From the NCBI GenBank assembly GCA_003215725.1, contig QCJX01000001.1:1-64000 (forward strand): DNA of 64,000 nucleotides. Direction: 5' to 3'. Below are positions 49,902 through 59,009 of this stretch, one piece after another. Made by a program: the position numbers and the translations under genes. Numbering within the stretch: position 1 is the stretch's first letter; each line of letters begins with the position of its first letter. A model generated the notes under the pieces. It worked only from the letters and a program-made list of their open reading frames with translations. It was not told where the DNA came from and made no database searches. The DNA comes from Prochlorococcus sp. AG-409-I11 (GTDB lineage: Bacteria > Cyanobacteriota > Cyanobacteriia > PCC-6307 > Cyanobiaceae).

Positions 49902-51326
49902 CTATGAATCTTTAATATAATCTATGATCTCTGAGGTTGAATATCCTTTCACGAAACTTAGCTTCCTAACTGTTCCTCCATTATTTATTACCGCCTCTGC
50001 ACCTACTATATCTTTGATTTCATAATCTCCACCTTTAACAAGTATGTCAGGTAAAAGTTGATTGTATTCTTTCAGAGGTGTTTCTGAATAAAAAGGGATC
50101 ACATAATCAACACATTCAAGGGCTTCTAGTAATTTCATTCTATCCATAAGAACATTGACGGGACGCTCTTCTCCTTTTAAATGCTTTATTGACTCATCAC
50201 TATTAACTAATACACAAAGTAAATCACCTTGAAGTTTAGCTTCTTCTAGATACTTAATATGACCATAGTGCAATATATCAAAGCAACCATTAGTCATAAC
50301 TACTTTTATTCCTTTTTCTTTCCATTTAACTCTATAATTTAAAGCCTCATCCAATTTTATAATCTTTTGATTTTGCAATACTGAATCTTTATTATTCTGG
50401 ATCTCTTTTAATGTTATCGCTGCTGTACCCAATCTTCCCACAACTATTCCTGCGGCTATATTTGATAATTCAACAGACCTTTTTAACTCAATTCCAGCTC
50501 CTATGCAGATAGCTATCATTGCAATTACTGTATCACCTGCTCCTGTAACATCGTAAACTTCTCTTGCTGTAACAGCAAAATCTATGCGTTTTTCATGCTT
50601 TTTAAATAATGACATTCCCTTTTCACTTCTTGTTACCAGAAGATTTGTTATTTTATTATTTTCTAGAAGATCTATAGCGCATTGATTCATGCCTTCCATA
50701 TCTTCCCAACTTCCAGCAACTTCTATAAATTCCTTTGTATTTGGGGTTATGATGTACGAACCATTATATTTTGAGTAATCATTGCCTTTAGGATCAACTA
50801 ATACCTTTACATTTTTATTATTTGCGATTTCAATTAGTTCTTTTGAATATTTAAGTAGTCCTTTGCCGTAATCAGAGAGAACAACTACGTCCACATCTGA
50901 GACTAATGTTTCAAACCTTTCTTTTATAAAGCTATAGTCATGGTTGGATAATTTCAACTCTTCTCTATCTATCCTTATTAATTGCTGACCTTTGGCCATC
51001 ATTCTATATTTAACAATTGTTTTACTGTTGGAGCTTTCTATTAGTTCCCAGTTAACCTTTGCTTTTTTTAAAAGATCTTTTAGTTCTTTTCCTTCACTAT
51101 CAGATCCGATAGCACCAATCAAATCACATTTTGCCCCTAGAGCGGTAAGGTTCACCGCCACATTCGCTGCTCCACCAGGCTTCTTCCCTTCTTCCACAAC
51201 TTTGAGTACCGGTACTGGCGCCTCCGGAGAAATCCTTGAAGCATCTCCTTTCCAGTAGCAATCCAGGCAGATATCACCTACTACAAGTACTCTCGTACCT
51301 TTTAGCTTGTCTTCAAGCCCTTCCAA
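49902..51326 (-). CDS. hldE: Bifunctional heptose 7-phosphate kinase / heptose 1-phosphate adenyltransferase
   Basis: N-terminal ribokinase-like domain (VVGDICLDCYWKGD, GGAANVAVNLTALGA, then VTGAGDTVIAMIAI for ATP/substrate) and C-terminal nucleotidyltransferase (VVMTNGCFDILHYGHIKYL, with the HxGH). 474 residues is full length, so both steps are covered. Heads the minus-strand heptose operon with hldD and gmhB. With gmhA on the other strand it completes ADP-heptose synthesis. Confidence 0.94.
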   Translation of the reverse strand: MEGLEDKLKGTRVLVVGDICLDCYWKGDASRISPEAPVPVLKVVEEGKKPGGAANVAVNLTALGAKCDLIGAIGSDSEGKELKDLLKKAKVNWELIESSNSKTIVKYRMMAKGQQLIRIDREELKLSNHDYSFIKERFETLVSDVDVVVLSDYGKGLLKYSKELIEIANNKNVKVLVDPKGNDYSKYNGSYIITPNTKEFIEVAGSWEDMEGMNQCAIDLLENNKITNLLVTRSEKGMSLFKKHEKRIDFAVTAREVYDVTGAGDTVIAMIAICIGAGIELKRSVELSNIAAGIVVGRLGTAAITLKEIQNNKDSVLQNQKIIKLDEALNYRVKWKEKGIKVVMTNGCFDILHYGHIKYLEEAKLQGDLLCVLVNSDESIKHLKGEERPVNVLMDRMKLLEALECVDYVIPFYSETPLKEYNQLLPDILVKGGDYEIKDIVGAEAVINNGGTVRKLSFVKGYSTSEIIDYIKDS

Positions 51327-51567
51327 TGCGCAAGAGGCGTCTGGTTCAAATATACCGTTTAAAGGGTAATAGCATTAGAAGCCATTAGAATATTAAATTC
51401 AATTTTATGCAGTTAACTATATTTGTAAAACATTAGGAAGAATTAAACGGATAGTTTGCAACAACTAATTATAAATTTTACTGCATTTTTTATTGTTTAC
51501 TTTTCTAGTTGCTTTACTAAAGATGAATACCTGCTAAGATTCTTCTTATTACATTAGAGAGCAAGGA

Positions 51568-52770
51568 GTGATTCCTGCAAAAAACATTTATAAGAATTTT
51601 CTCAGAAACATAATAATTATTGTTTTTATACTATTTAGATTGCCAACCTATGCTTTTATTCTTTTATTCAAGCGTAAAACTAATATAAAACATACTTCCA
51701 GAGAGTTGTATGTTATTAAGTATTCTGCAATGGGAGATTCAATATTAACTCTTAAGCAATTGCCAGGATTTTCCAAATCTTTTATTAACATTTTCTTTTT
51801 GACTGGTTCATTTGGATTGCCAAAAAGTTTAAACTTATTAGCTTACCACCTTGGCGTATTAGTTTTAAATAATCCTTTAAAACTTTCTTCCCAATTGTTG
51901 TTGACTAAATATAAATCTGTTTGTCTAATAGATGACTTATTTGTGTCTCCACATTTACTTTTTTCTATATTGGCAGATAAAATTATTGTTCATGATTCTA
52001 TCTTTCCCACATTTTTGCCTAAGTCCATTTTAACCCTTTCGCCTATGGTAGGTGTACATATTAACCATCTTGAATATCAGCAATCATTACACACACATAT
52101 TTCTTCTACCTTAAGAAATAGTTTGAAGATTTATGGAAAAACGATTGATGTAGATAACGAGGTTATATCTTTTCTTGACTCTTACCCACAAGAAAACAAT
52201 ACTTCTTCTTCCACTATGCAACAAACACCTACTTTTTGTTTGTACTTGGGTTCGGGCAAAGCCTCCACACTTAGATCTATGCCTATAGATAAATGCTTAT
52301 TCCTTATAAAAACCTTGTTGCTTAATTTCCCGAATTCTCATATTTATCTTTTTGGGTCTGCGAGTGAAATAAATCTCGCCGAGACTCTTAAGTCTTATAT
52401 TATATCTTCTTCATTTACTTCGCTTGTCTCAAGACTCGACCCAATCCAAACTCTTTTATTTTTAAAAAGAATCAATAACCCTATTTTAATTTGTACTGAC
52501 GGTGGCTTTACTCACTTAGCTAGATTATTGCCCATTAAACTAATACAAATATTTTTTTCAAGTAGTTCAAATCAATGGGGCTATAAGGATAACAAGTCAA
52601 TTACTCTTGATACAAAAAAAGCTTTATTAGAAAGTGAATTTTTTTGCTACCCATGTAATTTGCCAATCCTAGGTAAAGTGCCTTATGAATGCAAATCTTT
52701 TGAAAATGGTTGTCACTCTTTTATTGATCTAGCATCTATTCCTTCACTTATTCGAAGATTTGAATCTTGA
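51568..52770 (+). CDS. GT9-like glycosyltransferase
   Basis: 400 residues with an N-terminal hydrophobic segment (about residues 15-35), then VIKYSAMGDSILTLKQLPGF, the GT9 signature, and a later LICTDGGFTHLARLLP donor loop. It ends with a CYPCNLP cysteine pattern like the other GT9. Predicted start is GTG 51568; AAGGAG overlaps the start codon, so the initiation site is uncertain. Its 3' end overlaps the convergent Wzy-like gene by about 58 bases. Confidence 0.68.
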   Translation: MIPAKNIYKNFLRNIIIIVFILFRLPTYAFILLFKRKTNIKHTSRELYVIKYSAMGDSILTLKQLPGFSKSFINIFFLTGSFGLPKSLNLLAYHLGVLVLNNPLKLSSQLLLTKYKSVCLIDDLFVSPHLLFSILADKIIVHDSIFPTFLPKSILTLSPMVGVHINHLEYQQSLHTHISSTLRNSLKIYGKTIDVDNEVISFLDSYPQENNTSSSTMQQTPTFCLYLGSGKASTLRSMPIDKCLFLIKTLLLNFPNSHIYLFGSASEINLAETLKSYIISSSFTSLVSRLDPIQTLLFLKRINNPILICTDGGFTHLARLLPIKLIQIFFSSSSNQWGYKDNKSITLDTKKALLESEFFCYPCNLPILGKVPYECKSFENGCHSFIDLASIPSLIRRFES

Positions 52771-54005
52771 AAAGAGTTGAAAATTCTAAAGTCTGATAAA
52801 AGAGAAACTATGACTAATGGGACTGGAAAAGTATTTAATGGGTTGTATAAAATACTGAATATACCAATCCCTAATGCCATCCTTAATCCTAGGCGCTTAT
52901 ATAATAAATACATTATAAATGAACCGATAGGGATTCCAAATATTCCAAATAATGTTATTAAACCAGATTCTGAAATAACATTATTAACTGTTCCAACATT
53001 GCCTAGTATTAATCCACCACCATCTAGCTCGTTGAATGTTATCCATAAGCTGTTAATTCGACCATCCAATGACTTAAAAACATCAGATTGTAGGCCATCA
53101 GCAAAGCTTCCGCTACCAAAAATTACGTTAAAGAATACTCCTATTTTGAGGATAAATAAATTTGCAGTAAAATAGAAACTCTCTCCAACGAGTACAACAA
53201 GTGGGATCCCAATCAAAATAAATAAGAATATCAACTTACTATTTTTCTTTATTGAAATTTTCTTCAGCTTTAGAGAAAGTAATCCATTTAAAGATAGTTT
53301 GCTATTTAAAATAAATAGGAGAGTAATTATTAAGATACCACTAGTACCTCCGCTAAGAAAAATTGTTATTATTCCGCAAGCTATTCCTATATTTCTTTTT
53401 GTAGGATTTAATTGTAGATCATTTCTCCAAGTTCTCCATACAAATATACCGGCAACTGTTGAAGCTGTAATTGGTCCGCCAAGGAGGCCTGCAAATCTAC
53501 CGCCTCTTAAAAGTGTAGTAAACCCAACAAATCTAAAATATGCAGAATCTGAGCAAAGTTCCGAATTTATTAAACATGGACCATCAAAAAGGAATAATGC
53601 AATGATTCCTCCTACGATTATAAACCAAAGAATATGATAAACATATACTCTATATTTCTTTGTTTCGACGGTTGCAAACTCAAGCATTAATGTCAAGCTT
53701 AGAATTACATTAATAGCGGTAAATGACTCCTGCCTAGTATAATCGCTACCACCTATCACGCCCAGACTAGCTCTTACTAAGAATGGCATTAGTATTAAGA
53801 GAATAGTGTCTAGCCGGCCTTTTCTTACAAGGTATATAAGTATTAGAGTTAATAAAAGCCTTACTTGAGAGGCCCATGGATAACTTATTAGAAACTTGGT
53901 GATTTCCCCGCTATATCTTTCATTCCAGTTGATTCCCCAAATCCAATACGTCATCAAAATCGTGAGTATTACTATTATTCCTTCTTTCTTAAGAGTTAGT
54001 CTCAT
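52713..54005 (-). CDS. O-antigen polymerase/ligase-like membrane protein (Wzy)
   Basis: 430 residues with ten or more predicted membrane helices and few conserved motifs, as expected of Wzy polymerases or WaaL ligases. The central GLLGGPITASTVAGIF and LSGGTSGILIITLLF stretches are the best-defined. The C-terminal overlap with the convergent glycosyltransferase gene is 58 bases. Function is a context inference. Confidence 0.65.
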   Translation of the reverse strand: MRLTLKKEGIIVILTILMTYWIWGINWNERYSGEITKFLISYPWASQVRLLLTLILIYLVRKGRLDTILLILMPFLVRASLGVIGGSDYTRQESFTAINVILSLTLMLEFATVETKKYRVYVYHILWFIIVGGIIALFLFDGPCLINSELCSDSAYFRFVGFTTLLRGGRFAGLLGGPITASTVAGIFVWRTWRNDLQLNPTKRNIGIACGIITIFLSGGTSGILIITLLFILNSKLSLNGLLSLKLKKISIKKNSKLIFLFILIGIPLVVLVGESFYFTANLFILKIGVFFNVIFGSGSFADGLQSDVFKSLDGRINSLWITFNELDGGGLILGNVGTVNNVISESGLITLFGIFGIPIGSFIMYLLYKRLGLRMALGIGIFSILYNPLNTFPVPLVIVSLLSDFRIFNSFQDSNLRISEGIDARSIKE

Positions 54006-54111
54006 CTTTGTTTATAACTTTCTTTGATTATAGATGCCTATTACGACATATTGCTTTTTCCAATACAAAATCCTTTAAAATAAAAAATCTTAAAAAGAGT
54101 TTCTTTAGTTT

Positions 54112-55131
54112 TTATTTAAATGGCAAGTTACTTTTAATATTTAACTTTATTAACTCTCTGATTTTATCTATTGATAAAAACTCTTTATTTGTACCTGAAT
54201 TATATGCAAAGCCATTTTGAACCGCTTTATAATTATCGCTCAATGACAAATATGATGCTTTGAGTTTTCCATCACTAGGTAAAATAGCGTAGTAATTACC
54301 AATATCTAATGTGGAATGACTATCTGCTGCTGTAATCATCTCTTCATGTATTTTTTCACCAGGCCTTATTCCTATAATTGGCTTCTCTGCTGATGGTGAG
54401 ATGGCTTCTGCTAAGTCTAAAATATTATAACTTGGTATTTTCGGTACAAATATCTCGCCTCCTTTTCCATTGTTTAATGACCAAATGACCATTTCAACTC
54501 CTTCTTGCAAGGTTATGTTAAATCTTGTCATTGAGGGATCAGTTATTGGTAAAACACCTTTCGAGACTTGATCAATGAAGAAAGGTATAACTGACCCCCT
54601 TGACCCCATCACATTTCCATATCTAACAACAGATAGCTTTAGATTCCGCTTACCTTTGATATTATTAGCTGCAATTATTAATTTGTCAGAGCATAATTTC
54701 GTGGCACCATATAAATTTATGGGAGCTGCTGCCTTGTCCGTACTGAGAGCTACAACTTTTTTGACATCAGTATCTAATGCTGCTTGTATTATGTTTTCTG
54801 CTCCAAGTACATTGGTTTTTATAAATTCTATTGGATTGTATTCTGCTGCTGGCACTTGTTTTAGAGCTGCCGCGTGAATTACCGCATCAACATGTTCAAA
54901 GGCTCTTTTCAATCTTCCCGCATCTCTTACATCCCCCAAGAAAAATCTCAGCTGGGGGTATTTTGATTCAGGGTAAAGTTGTCTTAATTTCCATTGTTTT
55001 AATTCATCTCTACTATATATAACCAATCTCTCGATATTTGAATAATCCTGAAGTATCTTTTTAACTAGAGCTTTCCCTAAACTCCCAGTACCACCTGTAA
55101 TTAAAATGCTTTTTAGTTCTGACAATGACAT
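54112..55131 (-). CDS. UDP-GlcNAc 4,6-dehydratase (PseB/CapD-like)
   Basis: Soluble form of the CapD/FlaA1 family. ITGGTGSLGKALVKKIL binds NADP, and the catalytic segment is STDKAAAPINLYGATK. GSRGSVIPFFIDQ is the family motif. At 339 residues it lacks the N-terminal membrane part. It makes a 4-keto-6-deoxy sugar nucleotide, feeding amino- or deoxy-sugar synthesis. Confidence 0.87.
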   Translation of the reverse strand: MSLSELKSILITGGTGSLGKALVKKILQDYSNIERLVIYSRDELKQWKLRQLYPESKYPQLRFFLGDVRDAGRLKRAFEHVDAVIHAAALKQVPAAEYNPIEFIKTNVLGAENIIQAALDTDVKKVVALSTDKAAAPINLYGATKLCSDKLIIAANNIKGKRNLKLSVVRYGNVMGSRGSVIPFFIDQVSKGVLPITDPSMTRFNITLQEGVEMVIWSLNNGKGGEIFVPKIPSYNILDLAEAISPSAEKPIIGIRPGEKIHEEMITAADSHSTLDIGNYYAILPSDGKLKASYLSLSDNYKAVQNGFAYNSGTNKEFLSIDKIRELIKLNIKSNLPFK

Positions 55132-55396
55132 GGTTGAATAATTATTCCTTGGTGTGAAGAATTTAGTTTTATTGAACTATCGCTTCAGGATAGCAAACTC
55201 TTAAATTATTCCATTCTGCTTTTCTCGTACATTGTCACATTACTCTAGCGCAAAATCCATTTATCAGATAAGTTTTATTGTTTGTCTTTAGTTTGTCTCT
55301 AGAACTTAACTCTTTAAGATAGTTAGCATTACACTTATTCTAAAATCACTCTAATTACAGAGTTATTTTGGTCATTTAATTCTATAAGTAGATAAC

Positions 55397-56797
55397 TTAA
55401 TTGTTTTGTGCATTGGCATCCATAGGAGTCGAACCTTGTAAATGCATTACTAGTTTTATTGTTTTAAATAAAATTAAAAAATCCATCCATATAGAATAGT
55501 TCCTTAAATAGTAAAGGTCATAGCTTAGTTTATTTTCTGAATCTGTTTTTGAGGCTCCATAAGGATAGTTTACTTGAGCCCAACCACTTAAACCTGGCCG
55601 GATTAAATGTCTCATTGAATAATAAACTATATCAGTCTTTAGAGCACTTTCAAACTCTGGCCTTTCAGGTCTTGGCCCTATTAAACTCATGTCACCAGAT
55701 AGGACTGAAATTAATTGAGGTAATTCATCTATCCTAGACCTCCTTAAAAAAGATCCTACTTTCGTAATCCTAGGGTCACCAGTTTTAGACCAGCTTACGC
55801 CTTTAACTTCAGCATCTACGCTCATAGTTCGCAATTTTCTTAACCTAAATATTTTCCCTTTAAAACCTACTCTTCTTTGAGAATAAAATGCAGGTCCATT
55901 ATCTTCTAACTTTATAAGTAAGGCTGATAAGCAAATTACTGGTGATGAAACAATTAAAAGAATTAGAGCAAGAGTAAAGTCACCTAACCTTTTCATTCTA
56001 AGTTCTACTCTGTTACTTGCTACGACGAACTTGCCTCCAAGTAGTTCAAATGGAGTTAATAAAGACGGGGGGAACCGTTGCAGTATCCTTTCGCACCAGG
56101 AAATTGAGTCAAGAATGACCATCCCAGAAAGCTCAAGATCAATTAGTTTGGATATATATTTGTCGTCTATTAAACTAAATCTTTCAATAACTACGCCCGC
56201 TATATGACCATCTTTAAGATTATATAAATCCTCATAATCTATTGATTCCAGTTCACAATCTACTCTTCTATATTGACTCCATTTTACAAGTAAATTCATG
56301 AATGATTTACTGGAAAGGACAAGCCACTTTTTTGCTACTCTTATCCTTGAAAACCAAAAGAAGCCGCAACCAAGCTGCAATGCATAGGATGCTATGCTTA
56401 AAGAAAACATATATTCTAACCGGTTGTTTGAAATATAAACTGGAGATTTATATAAAAAGAGACTACATACTAATGGGTCTAAAATAAATGTAAAAACTAT
56501 TGCAGTTAGTATTATGACAATAAAAGTATTGAATATATTCTTCGTTTTTAGGGAAACTATTGGAATGTATCTGCCCGCTACATAGCTTAGGCAAATCCAA
56601 ATTAATAAATATAAATTGAAGTACAAAAGTGATAAGTAAATATTATTTATTTCATGGTAGTTCTTTGAATAACTAGCAAATGCTACTCCGCTAAATGCTA
56701 TTGCATCTAAAATGCTAAGCCCAATAACCCTTTTCCTTGAAACCAGCCAGGGGAAGTATTTATCCATTTTTCGTTCTTGCTTTACTGAGAATAACAA
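55397..56797 (-). CDS. Undecaprenyl-phosphate sugar transferase (WcaJ-like)
   Basis: Polyprenyl glycosylphosphotransferase that starts repeat-unit assembly on a lipid carrier. The first half has four or five membrane helices. The C-terminal Bac_transf domain has KRLGDFTLALILLIVSSPVI, GPAFYSQRRVGFKGKIF, RRSRIDELPQLISVLSGDMS and IGPRPERPEFE. 466 residues, full length. It is the initiating enzyme expected in an O-antigen cluster. Confidence 0.88.
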   Translation of the reverse strand: MLFSVKQERKMDKYFPWLVSRKRVIGLSILDAIAFSGVAFASYSKNYHEINNIYLSLLYFNLYLLIWICLSYVAGRYIPIVSLKTKNIFNTFIVIILTAIVFTFILDPLVCSLFLYKSPVYISNNRLEYMFSLSIASYALQLGCGFFWFSRIRVAKKWLVLSSKSFMNLLVKWSQYRRVDCELESIDYEDLYNLKDGHIAGVVIERFSLIDDKYISKLIDLELSGMVILDSISWCERILQRFPPSLLTPFELLGGKFVVASNRVELRMKRLGDFTLALILLIVSSPVICLSALLIKLEDNGPAFYSQRRVGFKGKIFRLRKLRTMSVDAEVKGVSWSKTGDPRITKVGSFLRRSRIDELPQLISVLSGDMSLIGPRPERPEFESALKTDIVYYSMRHLIRPGLSGWAQVNYPYGASKTDSENKLSYDLYYLRNYSIWMDFLILFKTIKLVMHLQGSTPMDANAQNN

Positions 56798-57029
56798 CTC
56801 TTAGAGGTGTAAGCTATAGCATTTATGTATTACTATATTTACGAGGTACCTATTCCTTTAAGTTGGTTGTAGGATGAAAAGTCAATTTTAAAAGATATTT
56901 CGCAAAAAAGATTTACTAAGCGTTGATTCTTAATTCCCATATCTTCTAATACCTTTAATTCTCTTTATCTAATAGCTTTTGCATTCTTTGCTTTTGTCCT
57001 TTGATCAGCTAGAGAGTGTTTGATGAGTG

Positions 57030-57044
57030 TCTTGCTTCTTTTTG
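57030..57044. repeat. 15-bp direct repeat, right copy
   Basis: Identical to 40056-40070 and located 9 bases beyond the 3' end of tRNA-Phe. A possible boundary mark, but a chance match is not excluded. Confidence 0.4.
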
Positions 57045-57053
57045 AGATTTGAA

Positions 57054-57126
57054 TGCCAGGACCCAGATTTGAACTGGGGACACGGCGATTTTCAGTCGCC
57101 TGCTCTACCAACTGAGCTATCCCGGC
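57054..57126 (-). tRNA. tRNA-Phe (GAA)
   Basis: 73 bases. The acceptor stem GCCGGGA pairs with TCCTGGC with one G-U pair, D-stem GCTC...GAGC, anticodon stem around CTGAAAA and T-arm with GTTCAAATC. Anticodon GAA reads Phe. CCA is not encoded. It lies between the sugar island and core genes. Confidence 0.96.
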
Positions 57127-57273
57127 TTGAGTGTCCAACAGTCTCTCATTTTAGATCACGGCGCGAACTTTCTGGTCTTTTTGCGATTTCCTTTCAGCTT
57201 TCTTGTCCATGGAGGGTATACCAATTATTTGAATGGACAATTTATTGGATTTGCACCCTTATCGTTGACCATC

Positions 57274-57540
57274 CTATTTATCTATAGTTTTGAGCATTCC
57301 TACTAATGTTTTATGTGCTTCTTCACTGCTAGCAATTGTGTGATCAAATGGTATCTCAATTAACTCTTTATTCACTTTTAGTGTCATTTTATTAGGTGTA
57401 ATAGATATCATCTCTACCTCTTTTATTGCTTGGATATGACCATAATGTAGAGCAAACTTTTTAAGAGCTTCTTTGTGATCTCTATTCATGTGACTGCAGA
57501 TCCTTTCACTCACTTGACCTGTTAGTTGTGACTGATTCAT
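57274..57540 (-). CDS. DUF2470 (haem utilisation-related) protein
   Basis: 88 residues with the N-terminal CSHMNRDHKEALKKFALHYG typical of DUF2470, a domain at the C-terminus of HugZ-like haem proteins. Standalone copies occur in cyanobacteria. Function unproven. Confidence 0.72.
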   Translation of the reverse strand: MNQSQLTGQVSERICSHMNRDHKEALKKFALHYGHIQAIKEVEMISITPNKMTLKVNKELIEIPFDHTIASSEEAHKTLVGMLKTIDK

Positions 57541-57597
57541 TTGTTAGTGAGGAAGTAAATGTAAAAATTTAATCATAATATGATCTAAAGATTTTTC

Positions 57598-57771
57598 TTA
57601 ACCAAACTTGTTCCAAAGTATTAGTAATAGCCTTGTCCCGCCTATGATGACATATGTTGTTAGCAGCAACAAAATCACTACTGATATTAGTTCTCGGAAA
57701 TTTTTTGGCAATAGATAAAAAGGAGTGAGTTTGTCAAAGTTTTTTGCTCTCTTAATTTTAAATGATTGCAT
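57598..57771 (-). CDS. Small predicted membrane protein, 57 residues
   Basis: Read by hand from the minus strand. ATG 57771 overlaps the end of the FGGY kinase gene by 14 bases. The peptide starts MQSFKIKRAKNFDKLTPFYL and has one strong membrane helix (LISVVILLLLTTYVIIGG). The frame stays open to TAA at 57598. It has no recognised family. Overlap on the same strand supports coupled translation. Confidence 0.5.
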   Translation of the reverse strand: MQSFKIKRAKNFDKLTPFYLLPKNFRELISVVILLLLTTYVIIGGTRLLLILWNKFG

Positions 57772-58993
57772 TTAAACCTAGTCTAGCCATTCCAAGTGCT
57801 GGTTGTTTAGTACAGGTTCTTATTGGGATTCCTAAAGTTCTTTCTCTGATTCGTCTCCATTGAGTATTTTTTGCGCCTCCTCCAATGGTAATTATTTGCT
57901 TTGGTATTGGGACCCCTAGATCTGATAGCTTTTCCCAGCCTTCTTTCTCGATTCTTGATAGCCCTTCAAATAGTGCATGCAGATAAAGTGCGTCACTAAC
58001 AGGTCTTGGTTCTAAGACTGGCTGTAAATTTGGATCATTGATAGGGAATCGTTCTCCTTTAGATGGCAATGGTCTTAAGTTGATTCCGCTATTGAGGTCA
58101 GGGTTTATTTGTCGACTTAATTCTTTTAATTCCTTATCTTCAAAGAATTTTCTTAGTACTGATCCACCGGCATTTGAGGCGCCTCCACATAACCATTGAC
58201 CTCCTAATAAGTGATTTGTGATTCCAATTCCCTTTATTGGACTTTCTACAAATCGTTTTAAAACTATTGTGCTTCCCAAGACTGTGACCCCATCATCTTT
58301 TCCGATATCTGCGGCTAAAACAGCAGCATTAGAGTCAGTTGTGCCTGCAATGATTTTTAAATCATGAGATAAGTTCAACTCTTTAGATATTTTATATGAA
58401 ATCTTTCCTAATAGAGTTCCGCTATTTGTGATTTCTGGCAATGATTTCTTCCATGAAAGTTTATCGAAATCAACTGGCCATGATTGTGTTGTTAAATCCC
58501 AGCCAAGACGAATATTGCTTCCTGCTTCTCCCCACTTCCAATTTCCAAGAAACCATCCATTGATCCAATCTGCTTGATGCCTTAGCAGCAAGTTGTTTCC
58601 ATATTGATCTATTAGCCTTAGAGCTCTAGATAGGCCTGAGCAAGCATTTGAGTAGGCGGTGGCATTGCTCAAAATATTCTTAACTTTCTGATCTTGTTCC
58701 TTGCAATACAAGTTATATGGAATTGCTTTACCAAGGGCATTGCCATTTAAATCACATGCCAAAAGTGTTCCTGATGTTCCATCTACAGCACATACTGAAA
58801 TCCTTTTTTTAATATCCCTAGGAATATTTTTAATAAGCGTTTCACAACAGAATTGCCAATCTTCCCAATATTCAATACCTCGTCTATATGAAACTTGATC
58901 ACTATGGAAAACCTGACCTTGTTGATTCGCTACGACTATGCGAACTCCACTTGTCCCTAGATCTACACCTAATCCTATGTGATCTTTTCGCAT
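57758..58993 (-). CDS. FGGY-family sugar kinase (D-ribulokinase/XylB-like)
   Basis: Carbohydrate kinase of 411 residues. GLGVDLGTSGVRIVVAN is the N-terminal phosphate motif, DGTSGTLLACD and ITIGGGAKNTQWRRIRER are the later FGGY motifs. It is shorter than xylulokinase (about 480-490). Some cyanobacterial homologues of this size act on D-ribulose, but substrate here is unproven. Downstream of metK. Confidence 0.82.
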   Translation of the reverse strand: MRKDHIGLGVDLGTSGVRIVVANQQGQVFHSDQVSYRRGIEYWEDWQFCCETLIKNIPRDIKKRISVCAVDGTSGTLLACDLNGNALGKAIPYNLYCKEQDQKVKNILSNATAYSNACSGLSRALRLIDQYGNNLLLRHQADWINGWFLGNWKWGEAGSNIRLGWDLTTQSWPVDFDKLSWKKSLPEITNSGTLLGKISYKISKELNLSHDLKIIAGTTDSNAAVLAADIGKDDGVTVLGSTIVLKRFVESPIKGIGITNHLLGGQWLCGGASNAGGSVLRKFFEDKELKELSRQINPDLNSGINLRPLPSKGERFPINDPNLQPVLEPRPVSDALYLHALFEGLSRIEKEGWEKLSDLGVPIPKQIITIGGGAKNTQWRRIRERTLGIPIRTCTKQPALGMARLGLNAII

Positions 58994-59009
58994 GCTTTAT
59001 ATAACAGAA

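Noticed and set aside
52777-53637. Plus-strand frames inside the Wzy-like gene
   Set aside because: They are antisense to a well-formed membrane protein and have no recognisable content.
54008-54220. Plus-strand frame near the dehydratase
   Set aside because: It overlaps the 3' end of the dehydratase gene and shows no start signal or family.
57027-57287. Open frame across tRNA-Phe
   Set aside because: It runs through a clear tRNA gene on the other strand and has no ribosome site.
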